Positions 48,883 to 60,434 are shown, counted from the first letter of the stretch. The stretch is 64,000 bases of DNA from Sporobolomyces roseus (GCA_016617785.1 JADILM010000002.1:1240001-1304000), one strand, 5' to 3'. The notes: generated from the sequence alone by a model not told the origin. Made by a program: numbers and translations.

Positions 48883-50639
48883 CTAAGCCCATCCGTCTAG
48901 TTGACCTCCTTCGCTCACGGTTCTCCCACTTCCTTTCCCTAGTCCCCAGATCTCCTTCCTGATGATCCCTTCTACCATCTCTGCAATCGCCAACGACGAT
49001 GTCAGACCTGGAGATTCAATCCCTTGTAGCGAAATGAAACCTGGTTGAGGGTGTGTAATCGAAAAGTCGACTGATGGTTCTCCTTTCCCACTCAATTTCG
49101 GTCGAATCCCAGCATCTAGTCACGCGAAGGACGCAGTCAGCTCATCGCCGATGATAGCGTGCTAGAGACGCAGACTCACAGTCAGGTGAGAACCCTTCAG
49201 CCTTAACTCCCGGCAACCATTTCTGAACAGCCTCGACTGCGAGCTGTAACCTTTCTTCGTTCGCACCCAAATTAGCGGCCCAGAAGTCCGGCAGGTCTTC
49301 ATCGTCTTCCATCGGTGGTTCGAGCCATTGCACATCGGGTCCGAATCGGATTTCGTGATCGAGGGACATCGTGAGATGAGTCCCGAGACCAGATCTGCAG
49401 CAGGCATAAATCCGTCAGCTCGAAGTCAGGCGATATACAAGTGATATACAGCTTACACATTCTGTTCGGGACACGGGTAGAGAAGATGCTTGACGTTGGA
49501 AACTCCGGTTCCTCGATCTAGATTGAAACGAGATTATGAGGCTCTCTCTGCTTGTGCAATCCTGAGATGAAGTCACAAGAGAAATATGAGCCCTTAGCAA
49601 AGTGTAACTTCAGCTTCTTGTCTTCAGGCAAGATCTGATTGAGGATGTGATGAGCGCTGTGAGGAGTTCAGGTCAATCGAGTTTCGCTCATATCTCGACA
49701 AGTCTGGAGACTCACTTCAGTCCAGCTGCATTGACTACCGACCTCGCCAAGACAGCAGTTCGCTCTCCCTCTCCTCCACTCCCATCATCAGTCACCGTTT
49801 GAACGACCCAGCCTTGTTCGTTTCCTACTCCTTTCTGTCGGTCTATCCGCACGACACTCGTACCGTACACGAGTTCTCCGGTATCACTATCAGTGATGTC
49901 TGTGAGGCGGAAGCTGTCAATCCAAGTGATCAAAAGAGGAAAGGGAAAGATTCAACGCCTCACCTTTCTCGAGATTCTCCATCAAAGCGTGCGAGTCAAC
50001 TATTCCCGTCTTACTACTCCGCAATGCACTAATGACACTTTCTCCAACATCCGGTTCCATCTCCCGCACTTGGTCTCCCGTCAATCTTTCCAGCGGTATC
50101 TCTCCAATTTTATCCCTTCTCAGCTTCTCCGACTTTGCGAACAGTTGATCCAGATATCGCTCTTGGTCCTTCGAAGTTGCGAGAATGAGCTTGCCCGTTT
50201 GTCGGAAAGGCAAGTTGTTGGCTTTGCAACGAGCGTAGAGCAGGTCTCTTCCTCGAATGCAGAGAGCGGTTTTGAGCGAATTTGGAGGATAGTAAATGCC
50301 TGAATGAATCACTTCGCTATTTCGACTCGACGTCTCTTGTCCTACTTGACCGTGTCTATCGAGACGAGGTTACTCGGATTAGCTTCGATTGAGGTTGAGC
50401 GAAATCAAGGGAAATCGAGACTTGCCGTTCAACGAGGAAACAAGTCTTGTCCACGAAGGCTTTCGTCATTCTCTCCGCTATAGCTAGACCCTGTAAAACG
50501 TCTAGTGAGTCGGTTGAGTCGGTGAGAGGTGGGGTCGACAGGAAGGGAAACTAACGACTACACCTCCTCCTATCACAAGTGTATCGACTGTGAGAGCTGG
50601 TTCAAGGTATTGATAGCGTTTCCTGAGCAGTCTAGACAT
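48883..50639 (-). CDS. L-2-hydroxyglutarate dehydrogenase
   Basis: Starts [20 protein letters not shown] at 50639; the open frame above it has no ATG. FAD-binding motif LVIGGGVV joined to GLAIAERM, then [40 protein letters not shown] and [20 protein letters not shown]. Later blocks: [70 protein letters not shown] and [20 protein letters not shown]. The [12 protein letters not shown] motif is diagnostic. The enzyme clears L-2-hydroxyglutarate to 2-oxoglutarate in mitochondria. The Arg-rich N-terminus could be a targeting signal. Around eight exons, the last ending QLDGWA. Confidence 0.92.
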
Positions 50640-51532
50640 CGAACAGAGCTGTAGCGTGTTGGAGCGAGATGAAGGAATCCAGCTTTCGATTGTGATCTTT
50701 CTTTGCTTCCTGCCATACACCACCCAATTCTGGTCTGCTTCTGATCAGCCCGATAAGCTTTTGATGCTCTCAGCTACACCTGGCATCCCTCGCCGAGGAC
50801 TCACAACGCTCTTCTGCTTCGAGATTGACGCTCTCTGCCTCTCGCTCCTGTCCTCCGGCTCTCTTGTTGGATCGCTCGCTTCGGGATAAATTCGGGAGCG
50901 AGAGAGAAGAAGTGAAGCGGAACTCGACAGGGAGGGGACGGAAGTGTCAAAGTTGCGCTCAACGTTGTTCAAGGAAGAGTGCGTTTATTGCTTGTGAGTA
51001 TCCCATCCTCCTTTGCCGGAAGCTCCCGACGGTCTCCCTGACAAGTAACACGAGTCTGTCGCCTTCCCATCGTCCTCGGATGTTGTGGCTGTGAGGATTC
51101 GAAGTGTGAGTTCAATACCCTCGCAAGATTTTGGATAGCACGCTTGTCGTTTTTGGTTGCGAGAAAGACGAAGGAGGTCGGTCGAGTATTCCGGATCTGG
51201 CGAGTACGCTCAAATTGTACCCCTGCTCGTGGCTTCGCACCCGGTCCGAGGCAACACTTCACGAGTCGCGAAGAGAGAGAAAAGAGATCGAGTCCGTCGC
51301 ACAAGCAGCGAAGAACTAGAGAGAGTCCTTCAACCTCTCATTCAGCATGTTACCAATCGTTGTTAGACAGAGCATAGCTAGTATCGAGGGAGAGAGAAAG
51401 AGCGAGAAACGATGCGAGACGTCTTGAGAGAACGAGTTGCGAGTTTTCAGGATTTTCTCCTCCTCTCTTTTCTCTTCTCTCTCTCTCTTCCTTTCTTCGC
51501 CACAAACTCATTCAAACACTTCAAACTATACA
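50640..51532. other. Long intergenic region upstream of MARVEL-like copy A'
   Basis: About 890 bp between two outward-facing starts. Overlapping open frames exist on both strands (for example minus 50969-51304) but none has family motifs or a sensible splice pattern. It may hold regulatory sequence or an undetected RNA. The last about 45 bp match the leader of the copy at 25.1 kb. Confidence 0.45.
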
Positions 51533-52368
51533 ATGGAAGCTACTCGTATTGTATTCTACGCTCTCACCATCATCTCCGCGACTGTTTGTTGGTGTTTGGC
51601 TGCTGCGTTCCTCTCTCTCACTTCTTCTCATCTCGATACGTTAGTCTCTCCTTTCACTCTCTCCCACCCTCCTCACACTGATGAGCAAGGTTCAATAGCT
51701 TCTGGAGGGGAGATGTCGCTTTACTCGTCTTCGGGATCCTCGCCATGCTCACCCTTCCGATTTTAATGTTCCTCGCATTTGGTCACCGTCGCAAGAACAT
51801 GACTGGACCTACTATCGTCGAGGCACTTGTGAGTTCCAGTCTCCCTTCCTGGTGTAAGCACTACGCTGACTCGAAGGAGAGGATTGTTCAGACTCTGTTC
51901 ACCTTCTGGTGTCTCTTTCTCGGTAAACTCTCTGGTTCCTTATGAGAGCCCACAGAACGAGCTGAGTCTGTTCGAGAACGTCTCTATACAGCCGCTACTG
52001 CCAAATTCTCAGCCACCTATCATCACTTGAATGGTTGGGGTCGTCGTTGTCGATTCGGATTCAGCCTTTGTTCGACTGGACGAGCTCTCCTCTCTTTCGG
52101 GTGGATCACCTTTGGCTTACTCTCCATCCTTCTCCCTATCTGCGTCATCCACGGCATCCTCCACGAGAAAAAGAGGCATCGCGAAGAGGGAGACTTGAGG
52201 GAAGGTCGCGAGATCAAACCGAATTCGATTCCCGCTACTTCGCGTCAACCCGCTGGAGGAGGTCTCGCCACCACGACCGGTGCTGGTACTACCGAAGGAG
52301 GAGTGCTCAATATCGGACCCCTTCATCCAGCTTCAACTCCAGGTCCTGCCCCTGCTCAACCTGTCTAG
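51533..52368 (+). CDS. MARVEL-like four-helix membrane protein (copy A')
   Basis: Paralogue of the gene at 24274-25103, opposite strand. Starts MEATRIVFYALTIISATVCW. Middle exons give GDVALLVFGILAMLTLPILM, GHRRKNMTGPTIVEAL and IVQTLFTFWCLFLG; then RRCRFGFSLCSTGRALLSFG and WITFGLLSILLPICVIHGIL. The tail is Thr/Gly/Pro-rich and ends PAPAQPV. Exon 1 differs from copy A by only two bases in about 107, giving Ser-to-Thr and Ala-to-Ser changes. Exon 2 has diverged much more, which points to recent exchange around exon 1. A related gene lies 562 bp downstream. Membrane topology and Cys pair are as in copy A. Confidence 0.8.
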
Positions 52369-52929
52369 CTTCACTTTTTCGCCAATCATTTACATCTCTT
52401 TCGCAGTTTCGAATCTCTAGCTTGCGCTTTGATATCCTTCGGTAGTCTAGCTTTCATCAGTCCGTCTCTTTTGTAACTTTGAATTCCTCGTCCTCAGCTC
52501 GTCTCTCTCACAAGTTGAGCTGCGAAAGTGTGCTTGAACGACCTTCGGCCAGGGCTCACTTACTCTTCTTCTCGTCGTATCACAGTCAGATTGCAAGTAG
52601 TCTGCGCTAGCTGCTTCGCTGAGTGAAGGACGGAGTTCGGGCAGGAGGAAGAGCTTCGTCAGTGTTCAGCTGACTGGTCTCAAAAAGCTCCATCTTTCGC
52701 TCCTGTAGTGTTTCGGCTGTTGTTCAATCTATTCTAGTGACTTCAAGCTCCTGCTCAAGAGAGTACCGCGTGATTGAAGAAGAAATGGGAACTTGGTCGT
52801 CGCAGGGGTTTGAGCAACACTTCGAATCTTGGAGTTGTTTGTCCTCCTTCTTGGTCGCCGTCACGTCAATTCTCTCTCTTCTTTCTTCCATACACTTCTT
52901 CAATCGATCCCTCAATTCAACGTTCAGTC
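52369..52929. other. Intergenic region between MARVEL-like copies A' and B'
   Basis: 561 bp in tandem. No coding signal found. An open frame in front of the copy B' ATG lacks features of a signal or domain. Confidence 0.5.
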
Positions 52930-53731
52930 ATGCTCGCAATCGCTCGTACAGGTCTCTACGCTGTCGCAATCGTTTCGAGCTTCTTCGCCTTTGTTCTCTC
53001 AGCTGCATTCGTCGGAAGGACGAACAGTGACTTCGGGTGAGTCCGGCTCACTCTCATAGTCAAACGCCCGTCTGACTCAACCCATTGCATCTCTAGCGTC
53101 TACAACGAAGGTAGCGCGACCGTACTGGCAGCCTCACTCCTCATTCTTCTATCTCTTCCGATTTTGTACGTTCGGCCTTTGTTCTTCCTGTTTCCCTGTG
53201 AACTGACTGTGACCTGGACTACCTGATTAGACACTTCCTCTTCCATCGCCGAGGTTCGAACAGCATCATAGCAAGTGTTGCGGTCGAAATTGGACTCCTC
53301 TTCGTCCTCTGGGCAATCATGCTAGGTCAGCTCAAACACTCTTAATCTCAATCCCATACGAGAGCGTTGACTAAACTCTTCGGATCTCTGTAGGTGGAGC
53401 GGCTGCCATGTCGGATCAACTTCTCGGTCTTTCGTATTGCAACGGATCTCTGTGTTCCCTCGGACGAGCTGTTCAAGCTTTCGCATGGATCTCTTGGATC
53501 GCTCTCACCCTCCTCCTCTCTCTCGTTATCTTCCTCGCCACAGTATCTTCAAGGACCAAGACGAACGAGTCAATCTGGACGAAACCTCTCGAAATTAACT
53601 CGACGAAATCAGCTCAAGCCAACACTCACCCCGGCTCTCACACTCACACTCAGCCTCAAGCACAAGCTCAGACTACCACGGCTCCTCCCACTCAAGCTAC
53701 ACAAGCGTACTCTGAGATGAGCGCGGTCTAG
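52930..53731 (+). CDS. MARVEL-like four-helix membrane protein (copy B')
   Basis: Four exons. Starts MLAIARTGLYAVAIVSSFFA at 52930. Helix 1 is YAVAIVSSFFAFVLSAAFV; helix 2 after GSATVLAASLLILLSLPILH; helix 3 SIIASVAVEIGLLFVLWAIM; the extracellular loop has LLGLSYCNGSLCSLGRA with two Cys; helix 4 is WISWIALTLLLSLVIFLATV. The tail is His/Thr/Gln-rich and ends YSEMSAV. The pattern matches copy A' and copy A, so it belongs to the same family, with a stronger resemblance to the Cys-loop of A/A' than to copy B. Function unknown; MARVEL-type proteins are often linked to membrane domains or tight packing of the plasma membrane. Confidence 0.75.
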
Positions 53732-54026
53732 TCTGACACGAAATCTTGATCCGTTGTCAGTTTTACCTGTATATTCCTCTCTCTTCCTCTGGGCAGTACT
53801 CTTTCCTTATCTTCTTTTAGTATCTTTCTTCTTTGCGGGAGTGGACCTCGAAACTTGTCAATCGATATCTCGAAAGAAAGGAGAGCTTTTTCGGTTCCCG
53901 AGAATTGCGAGGCAGTAGGAAGCGCATTGTTTCAAAGGAGGGTGATATACGAGAGTAAACTGAAGCTTGTACTAATTGAGGTAAATCGGGAGTAAAGGGT
54001 ATCGAGCAAAAAGAAGTATGAGAGGG

Positions 54027-57000
54027 TTACAGGATTAGGGGAAGTGGCTGCGAGACGATCTCCTCTGCATTCACGATGGTCGTCAACACCATCTGTAGCA
54101 AGAGAGAACGAGATCAGTACACGCAGAGAGCTAGGCAGAAGGCTTGACTCACGCCAGGAGCAGGTGCGAGAGAATCGATTTCATCTTGACTCGCGATGAC
54201 AATCCATCTCCGACTGTTCCCGGAGGAATTTTCAGTGATTGTTCGAACACCAAGAGGGTGGTAGAGGCTTACATATTGGTGTACTGAGAGCGGAAGCTAC
54301 AGACCATCTTCTGCAACCTTTCGACGGAAATCTTGCAGAACTTTGATGGGTAGCAGTGAGACAGTTTGTCCCAGACGACAGGATCGAGAGGAGTTCGATC
54401 AAAGATACAAGGGAATATGGCTTCATCTGTTCGAGGTTTGTCGAGAGAAGCTCCGAGGGCGGTGAGCGAGAGGGATCCATCTTGAAGAAGCGAGAAGATG
54501 CTCTCGATAGTTGGGCGTCTGAGTACTCGACACATACCTCAGTAAACGCCTTTCGAAGAGCAAGATACGAAGGAGGTTACGCACAGAGTAGCTCGCTCAC
54601 TTGGAGAACGAGGGGTCAAAGTACCCTCATCGTCGACAGCAGAACCCAAAACTCCACCTCGAAGAAGGTACTGAGGCAGCATGAAGGGGAACTGGTTTCG
54701 GCTTCCTATGAAAGCATCCCGGCCTGAAGAAGCGACACGGAGAAGTTGCGAGAGGCGTTGCGAATCTTCGAGAAGAGCCGAGGCAGTGAAAGTGATGGCA
54801 GTCACTATCGAAGACGACAATTCAGCCAGAGTTCCATAGACGAGACGAGAAAGAAGACTCACAAGGTCTCCAGAACTGCCGCAAGGTTCGTTCCTTGTCA
54901 AGTCCAGTACCGTAAAGGAAGAAGACGACGTCGACGCGATCTCGATACCGATCAAGTTCGGAGAGCTTGCCGGGGAATCGACCAAGTTCAGCGACAAGAG
55001 AAGCATGGACGAAGACGGCGGAAACGGCCGGGCGTAACGAGTCGGCCTGTCTGACACCTTCGAGAGTGGATAGAACGAGTTGGAGAGCGAGGTAATCTTT
55101 CTCGTGTGCGGCGGCTTGCTTGTTCGTTCCGACTTCCCTTTGCGTCGGTGGAGAAGTGACAAAGACTTCACCACCATTCATGACTCGGTCGAAATCGGCA
55201 AAGTTGAGCAAAGGGTGTCCTCCGATCCTCCACCACCAACGAATTCGATCCTGATCTTGATGAAGGTCGACAGGCCAATTCGGTTTCTCATTCCCGCAGA
55301 TAGCTTCGGGTAACTTCTTCATCTTGAGCATGTCGTGATTGAGAGGAACGTAGCCATCTTTGCTCGTCGGACGTTGGACTCCGTAATTGAACGGATCCTC
55401 CTCCTGCTTCTTGTTGTGTCCGGATCCACGAGAGTTCGATTGTTGATCAGTAGCAGAGTTTGCGAGGACGCTCGGCGATCGTTCGTTCGAATGCGAGTTT
55501 CGAGGAGGATCGGCGGTTCGATTCGCGTCCTTCGAGATTCGTCCGAATTTAAGTTTCTGGAGGAGTTCTTTCTGCGAGGGAAGTAACGGTTGAGCAGGTG
55601 CAGGCGGGTCTTCGTCTTGTAAGATCTTCCGCTTCGTAGTCGGCCTCTTATCGTCCAGAGGTCCAGTCTCCGTCGTTCGACGTTTCTTCGTTTTCGAGAT
55701 CGAGGTATCCAATTTCGAATTCGAGTCGCTCTCACGCTTCCTATCGTTTGGTGCAGTGATCGAACGTTCTTTCCCGCTCCTCGACTTTCCTTCGTTCGAG
55801 TTTGACTTCTCCTTCTTTCGGGTTGACCTTTCCTTCTCCTTCTTCTTCACTGTTCCTGTCTCTGAGCGTTCGACATCCAGCTGTTCTCCGGATCCTTCTC
55901 CCTCTTCTTCCTCGTCATCGCTCTCAGCGAACCCCTGATTCGAAGATCGTTGTCCCTGAGACGCTTTCTTAGACGAATCGATCTCCTCTCCGTGTCCCGA
56001 GTCCTCTTCGTCCGAGTCGCGAGCGAAACCGGTAGCTTGTGCAGTCGTAACAGGTTCGACAGTACCTGAATTCGCGGTCGTGTCGACATTCGTTGAGATG
56101 CTACCATCTTGATCGGCTTCTCCACTCGAGTCCCTAGCGAATCCAGCAGGTTGTGAGATACGACTCTCGCTGACGGCAGGTGGAAGGTGTTCCGAAGTCG
56201 AAGCCTGGGGCAGCGGAGCTTGTCGAGCGGGTTCCTCCTCGTCCTCGTCCTCGTCAGATTCTTGTCCGGCGAAACCAGTTGGCTTGGTGACTTGATAGTG
56301 ATCCGGTCGAATCTCCTCCTCCGCAACGTCTTCTGCGAATCCTCGCTTCGGAATCATACGAGGCGTCGGTACTATCTGATCCTCCTCCGTACTATCGCTA
56401 TCCGAGGCGAAACCAGTCGGTCTTGGAGCTTTCTCGTGGACCTCTCTTCCCTCTTCCTCCTCTGTTCTTCGACCACGAATCCTTGACCCTCCTCTCTTGC
56501 CTCCTTCATCGTTCGCTACACGAGGGCTACTCCCTTCACTCGACTCCGAAACGATCAATCGACCATCCGCGTCGTGTTGAGGTGGTGTAGGAAACCTCAA
56601 TTCGCGCAATAACTTCGTGTCTCGGGACATGTCGTTGATTGCTGCTTGATCCACGAGATCTCCTCGCTGTCGACGACGTGTGGATGGTTGAGAGGGAACG
56701 GATGTCGTAGTCGAAGCGCTTGAAGAAGGAGGAGCTTGCCGAGGTTTCTTGCTGATAGTCGATGATGACGAGACTGATCCTTCTTTCTACAGTATCGCAC
56801 TCATTCCTTGAGCCACTCTTTGCCTCGAGATCGATAAATAGGAGAACACTAACGACAACTCTTTTTCTCTTCGTATTGACCGACTTCTTGCTGACCGTCT
56901 TCTTTCCTTTTCCCTTCTCCTTCGCTTTCTTCTTCCATTGCTTGTTCTCTTCCTCCACCTCGTTCACTACTGCTTGATGTCTTTTCTTCTCTGGATGAGA

Positions 57001-57490
57001 CTTTTCGCACTCTTTCCAGAAATTGACACAAGCTTCTTGATTGCTGAAATTGTCTTGAGGTTCCCAGCTGTTCTCCGCCCTACTCGACTCGAGTGTTTCA
57101 GCGAGTGGACTCAAGGGTGAGGTGACCTTAGGACAATGAACTCACGAGTCGTATCCTAACCATTTCACAAGGTATCTGATCTCGTAACGATCACCTTTCG
57201 GCTGAGGTTGAGTCGTATCAGCCCATTTGTCCCATGTAGTATAGTCGAGAACCGCTTCTGTTGACGCGAGAGAGTAACAAAGGGAGGAGAGGAAAGAGAG
57301 ATGGGCGAACATTCTCCTTGCGCCCAGGACCCAATCGGGCTCTTGTATAAAGCTGGAGCTTACCGACAGTATAAGTCACTTCTTCCTCCTCTTCCTCCTC
57401 GCTGTCTTCTTCATCTGTCATTTCTTGATCTCTTGCTGATGTTTTCGATCCCCCGGACACCACCAGCTTACGGGGGTCTATCGAGGACAT
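54027..57490 (-). CDS. Chromodomain protein with repeated GFA acidic motifs
   Basis: Starts MSSIDPRKLVVSGGSKTSAR at 57490, then an acidic patch. The chromodomain is built over three exons: VTYTVG, EAVLDYTTWDKWADTTQPQP, GDRYEIRYLVKWLGYDS, AENSWEPQDNF; the aromatic cage residues and VKWLGY are visible. A Lys-rich stretch and the Ser/Arg-rich segment RRRQRGDLVDQAAI follow. About 55.9-56.43 kb carries six copies of a GFA motif in acidic surroundings (TGFASDSD, RGFAEDVAEEE, TGFAGQESDED, AGFARDSSGE, TGFARDSDEED, QGFAESDDEEE). A basic region (KKRRTTETG, KRKILQDED) and a C-terminal globular part (IRWWWRIGGHPLLNFADFDR, VSAVFVHASLVAELGRFPGK) end the protein. Chromodomains read methylated histone tails; a heterochromatin role is likely. 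The C-terminal domain is not identified. Confidence 0.78.
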
Positions 57491-58362
57491 CTTGTAGAGC
57501 TACTACTGAGCTATTGCTGGTGATTTTGAGGCAATTTGAGGTGGTTGAGTCGGAACGTGCAGTTGGGAAAAGTGGGAAAAGCAAAAAAGTCGAAATTTCG
57601 CAACTTTGCTCACTTGGCAACAGTCTCGTCGGGAACATATTGCAGTCGTCGACTTTGCTCCTTTCTCTTACAAGCGGAGGCTCCGGACTTAATGAAACGG
57701 ATTTTTTCGAATGTCGAGGCGTCTCCGCTCGAAGTGGTTGATTGTGTTACAACGAGGAGCAAATCGACTCGACATCAAGTTCGACAGACTCACGACTCGA
57801 CGATAACGGAGGACGCTGATAGGTGAGAACTCATCTCTTGAGGTCGGATGCGATCTTCTTTGTGCGAAACAGCGCCAAAGGCGATTCGCAACTCGATCGA
57901 TCACTGTACCGAGCCCATCGACTTGTTGACCCTTCCGTTATGCTCAGGAGATCAAGATGGCACTGTATCGAGGAAGGACTGGGTGTAAAGCTCGGCAAGT
58001 TTTCCTCTTCGCAAGTTGCGCAAACGGAACCCCGCTGCTTCATTCATGCTGCCTTTCAGCAAGTCCTCCTCGTCTCTTCTCCCATCCTCACCCTTGAGAT
58101 ACCATTCGTTGAGCCCCTTCATTCAAGCCACGGATTTTGATCTCACATTCGTGCTCAAACTTGTCGGATTTCGCAGAATGAGGTTCTGGCGCCTTTCGCA
58201 CCAGCGAGAAGCCTCAGGAGACCTCGAGAACTTCACTCTGCTGAGTGGGAGGAGGTGTGGGCTTGTTGGATGCCATCGGGAGGGCTGGAAAGCTGTCTTG
58301 TAGGTTAGTCAGAGCCAGTTTGAGCTATGAGTATGCAAGATTTGCATTGGCATTCACGCGTC
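57491..58362. other. Region upstream of the chromodomain gene, with a possible minus-strand coding piece
   Basis: About 870 bp. It must hold the promoter of the chromodomain gene. Minus-strand sequence near 58130-57930 reads open from ATG as MKGLNEWYLKGEDGRRDEED and further to VPS, about 65 codons. Nearby 58290 reads MASNKPTPPPTQQSEVLEV. The two do not join by an obvious intron. No known family is recognised, so I do not call a gene. Confidence 0.4.
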
Positions 58363-58452
58363 GGCGTTTTAGCTCAGTTGGGAGTAGCGTACGCCTGAAG
58401 TTGTCAGGCCTCATCTAGCGTAAGGTCCCCGGTTCAAGCCCGGGAAACGCCA
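58363..58452 (+). tRNA. tRNA-Phe (GAA) with 16-nt intron
   Basis: Acceptor stem GGCGTTT pairs fully with AAACGCC and the discriminator base is A. The anticodon stem TACGC pairs with GCGTA around the loop CTGAAG...A, giving anticodon GAA (Phe). A 16-nt intron (58401-58416) lies right after position 37, the canonical place, and its CAGGC can pair with GCCTG around the anticodon, as splicing endonuclease substrates do. The T arm is CCCGG TTCAAGC CCGGG, matching B box GGTTCAAGCC. The D arm has one extra base (GGGAGTAGC versus the usual GGGAGAGC) and so a weaker D stem. A TTTT terminator follows at 58458-58461. Confidence 0.9.
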
Positions 58453-59257
58453 TAACCTTTTGCTCTTCTTCGCATCGAAGGAGCAGGCAACTTTTGGCAC
58501 CTGCGTTGCTCAAAGTTCCTTGAAGCCCTCCCTCAACAGGGAGCAGTTGCAGGACTCGGTTTCACTCGTCTACAAACCGGTTGCCCCCTTAGATCTGCCT
58601 TGCTCACGACCAACGGAAGCTTCTTCAACGGTTTCGCAACTTTGCGATGGACTTCATGATTGAGGAGAAATAAAGCGACACTCTTTGCTTCTCTCGACCC
58701 TAACTACCTCTCGCGAACGCGAACGACATTCTCTCGCAGTTCAACCTCGACGGCCCTCCATGAGTAGTGTTGCGAAAGGAGGCATCCGCTGACATTCTCC
58801 TCTGTTTCGCAAGCTCGCATGCTTCGAGAGGCTGGCATACCGCACACAGAACGCAGCGGCACCTTCAGTAGAGGATTCGCAGAAGGCTACACTCTCCAAT
58901 CAAAGTGCATGTCGGCTCTGCGCGAAGGCGAGGGTCGCAGAACGGTGTGAAACAGAGCTAGTTGGCGAATGCGAAGGATCTGTTTGGAGCGGTGACATCG
59001 GCTGGTGTCGAGTGAATGTCGATATAGAATGTGAGCAGTTGCGACTGGAGGGATAGTATTGTGATCGAGGGTCGAAGGGGTAAGATGCTGAATTGTTGGA
59101 TTTTCGAAATTTAGGCTGTCGTCGAGTAAGGAAGCAAGAACCCCTCGCCTTCTGACCCTGATTGCGGTTGAAGGGTATTTCACACTAAAAGAAGAGAATC
59201 CGCATCGTGCACAATCATGTTAAATGTCGAAAGCCGGTTTTATTGGATTTCAAACAT
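58453..59257. other. Intergenic region, tRNA-Phe to eS27
   Basis: 805 bp. The Pol III terminator TTTT is at 58458-58461. No further tRNA, no coding signal; short open frames only. It should include the eS27 3' UTR at its right end. Confidence 0.5.
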
Positions 59258-59927
59258 TTACTGCTTGCGACGGAACGAGCAGCCTATCATGCACAAGGAG
59301 TCGTCAGCAAACGCAAGTAACGGAGAGGATGCGTGGGCGTACCCTCAGTGAGCTTAGTCTTTCCACCGGTAGGGGTGCAGAGGATGGTGCTGCAGGAACC
59401 GCAGAGAACTACGGTTTGGGCGTGCGAGAAGACGGTAGTGATGTTGAAGCAACCGGGGCACTTGACGTCCATGAAGTACGAGTTCGGGGACCTATGAAAG
59501 TCGAGAAGTGTGAGCAAAGGTAGGTGGGGAGAAAGGAGAGGGGGGGAAATGGAGGAAATGTTCGACTTACTGCACCAGACGCTTGAGCTTGTGGGTCTGG
59601 GCGGTCTTCTCAGCAGAAGGGTTGAGGAGGTCGACAGCGAGCGACGACTATAGTAAACCCCATCACGAAGAATGTTAGTTGGTCTGAGAGATAGTGAAAG
59701 TGGATTACTCGACCCGTCATCCCCTATCCTGCCTAGATCCGCCTGTACCGAATGGTCACCCATTGAATAAATCTCTGGCCACCCTGTAGCATCCTTCTTT
59801 CCCCTAGCGTATGCCCCTTTCCTTGCCACTGAATTCGATTCTCAAGTCTCCACTCGCGTGCAGCTCCCACTCAACCTCCTGTCTGCATCCTACTAGCCTG
59901 AACTATCGAATAAGCTTGACTGACCAT
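59258..59927 (-). CDS. 40S ribosomal protein eS27
   Basis: Four exons. The ATG (59925-59927) is followed at once by a 277-nt intron (59648-59924), far longer than the 50-80 nt usual here. Then [82 protein letters not shown], stop at 59258. Together about 84 residues, the full length for eS27. The zinc ribbon uses CPGC and CGSC pairs. eS27 sits in the small ribosomal subunit. An intron right after the start codon is a well-known habit of ribosomal protein genes. The family is certain; the exact first exon rests only on frame and splice signals. Confidence 0.88.
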
Positions 59928-60434
59928 GATTGCTATAGCGGCGAAGGTTTAGAGGGGGTAGAGAGGTGTGGAAGGCGAGTTGAAGTAAATTTGAGCGAGG
60001 GTCGAATTAGATCGAGTGATTGAAGAAGAGAGAAGGGAAGGGAAGCAAACTGAGGGTCAGTACTAGCACAAGAGGTATGAAATCTAGCCCTTGGTGGCGT
60101 TTAAATAGGTGGACTAACCTTCTGGCAAGGGACGGGGGAAAAACCAAAAAGGTTGAATTCGAATTCGCTCTGTGGGCTTCCCTCGCTTCCTCGCCTCTCT
60201 CTCGCTACTTTCCCGCTGGAATGATTTCGATTCTTCTACACTTCTCTCGAATCTTTCGCAAAACACAGCCCAGTGGCAACTTTCTCGCACTCTCTAACAC
60301 TCTCGAGCAACGCCACTCGGCAATTGCCCGTCCTGAAGAGAGAGAGGTCACGAGTCTAAATTCTAAACGACGTCGTTTCGAACACTTTATCTATTCCAAT
60401 CCCTACGTCGTCGTCGTCACTTCGAACTTTTCCG
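59928..60434. other. Promoter of eS27 and 3' end of glucosidase I
   Basis: 507 bp in tandem orientation. C/T-rich and purine-rich tracts as in other promoters here. A plus-strand open frame (60020-60457) has no recognisable content. Confidence 0.5.

Noticed and set aside
50969..51304. Open frame of 111 codons on the minus strand
   Set aside because: No ATG-led conserved content, no recognisable motif, and it overlaps other frames of similar quality in the same gap.
24274..53731. Mobile element explaining the inverted MARVEL-like copies
   Set aside because: No transposase, terminal repeats or target-site duplication seen around either copy.
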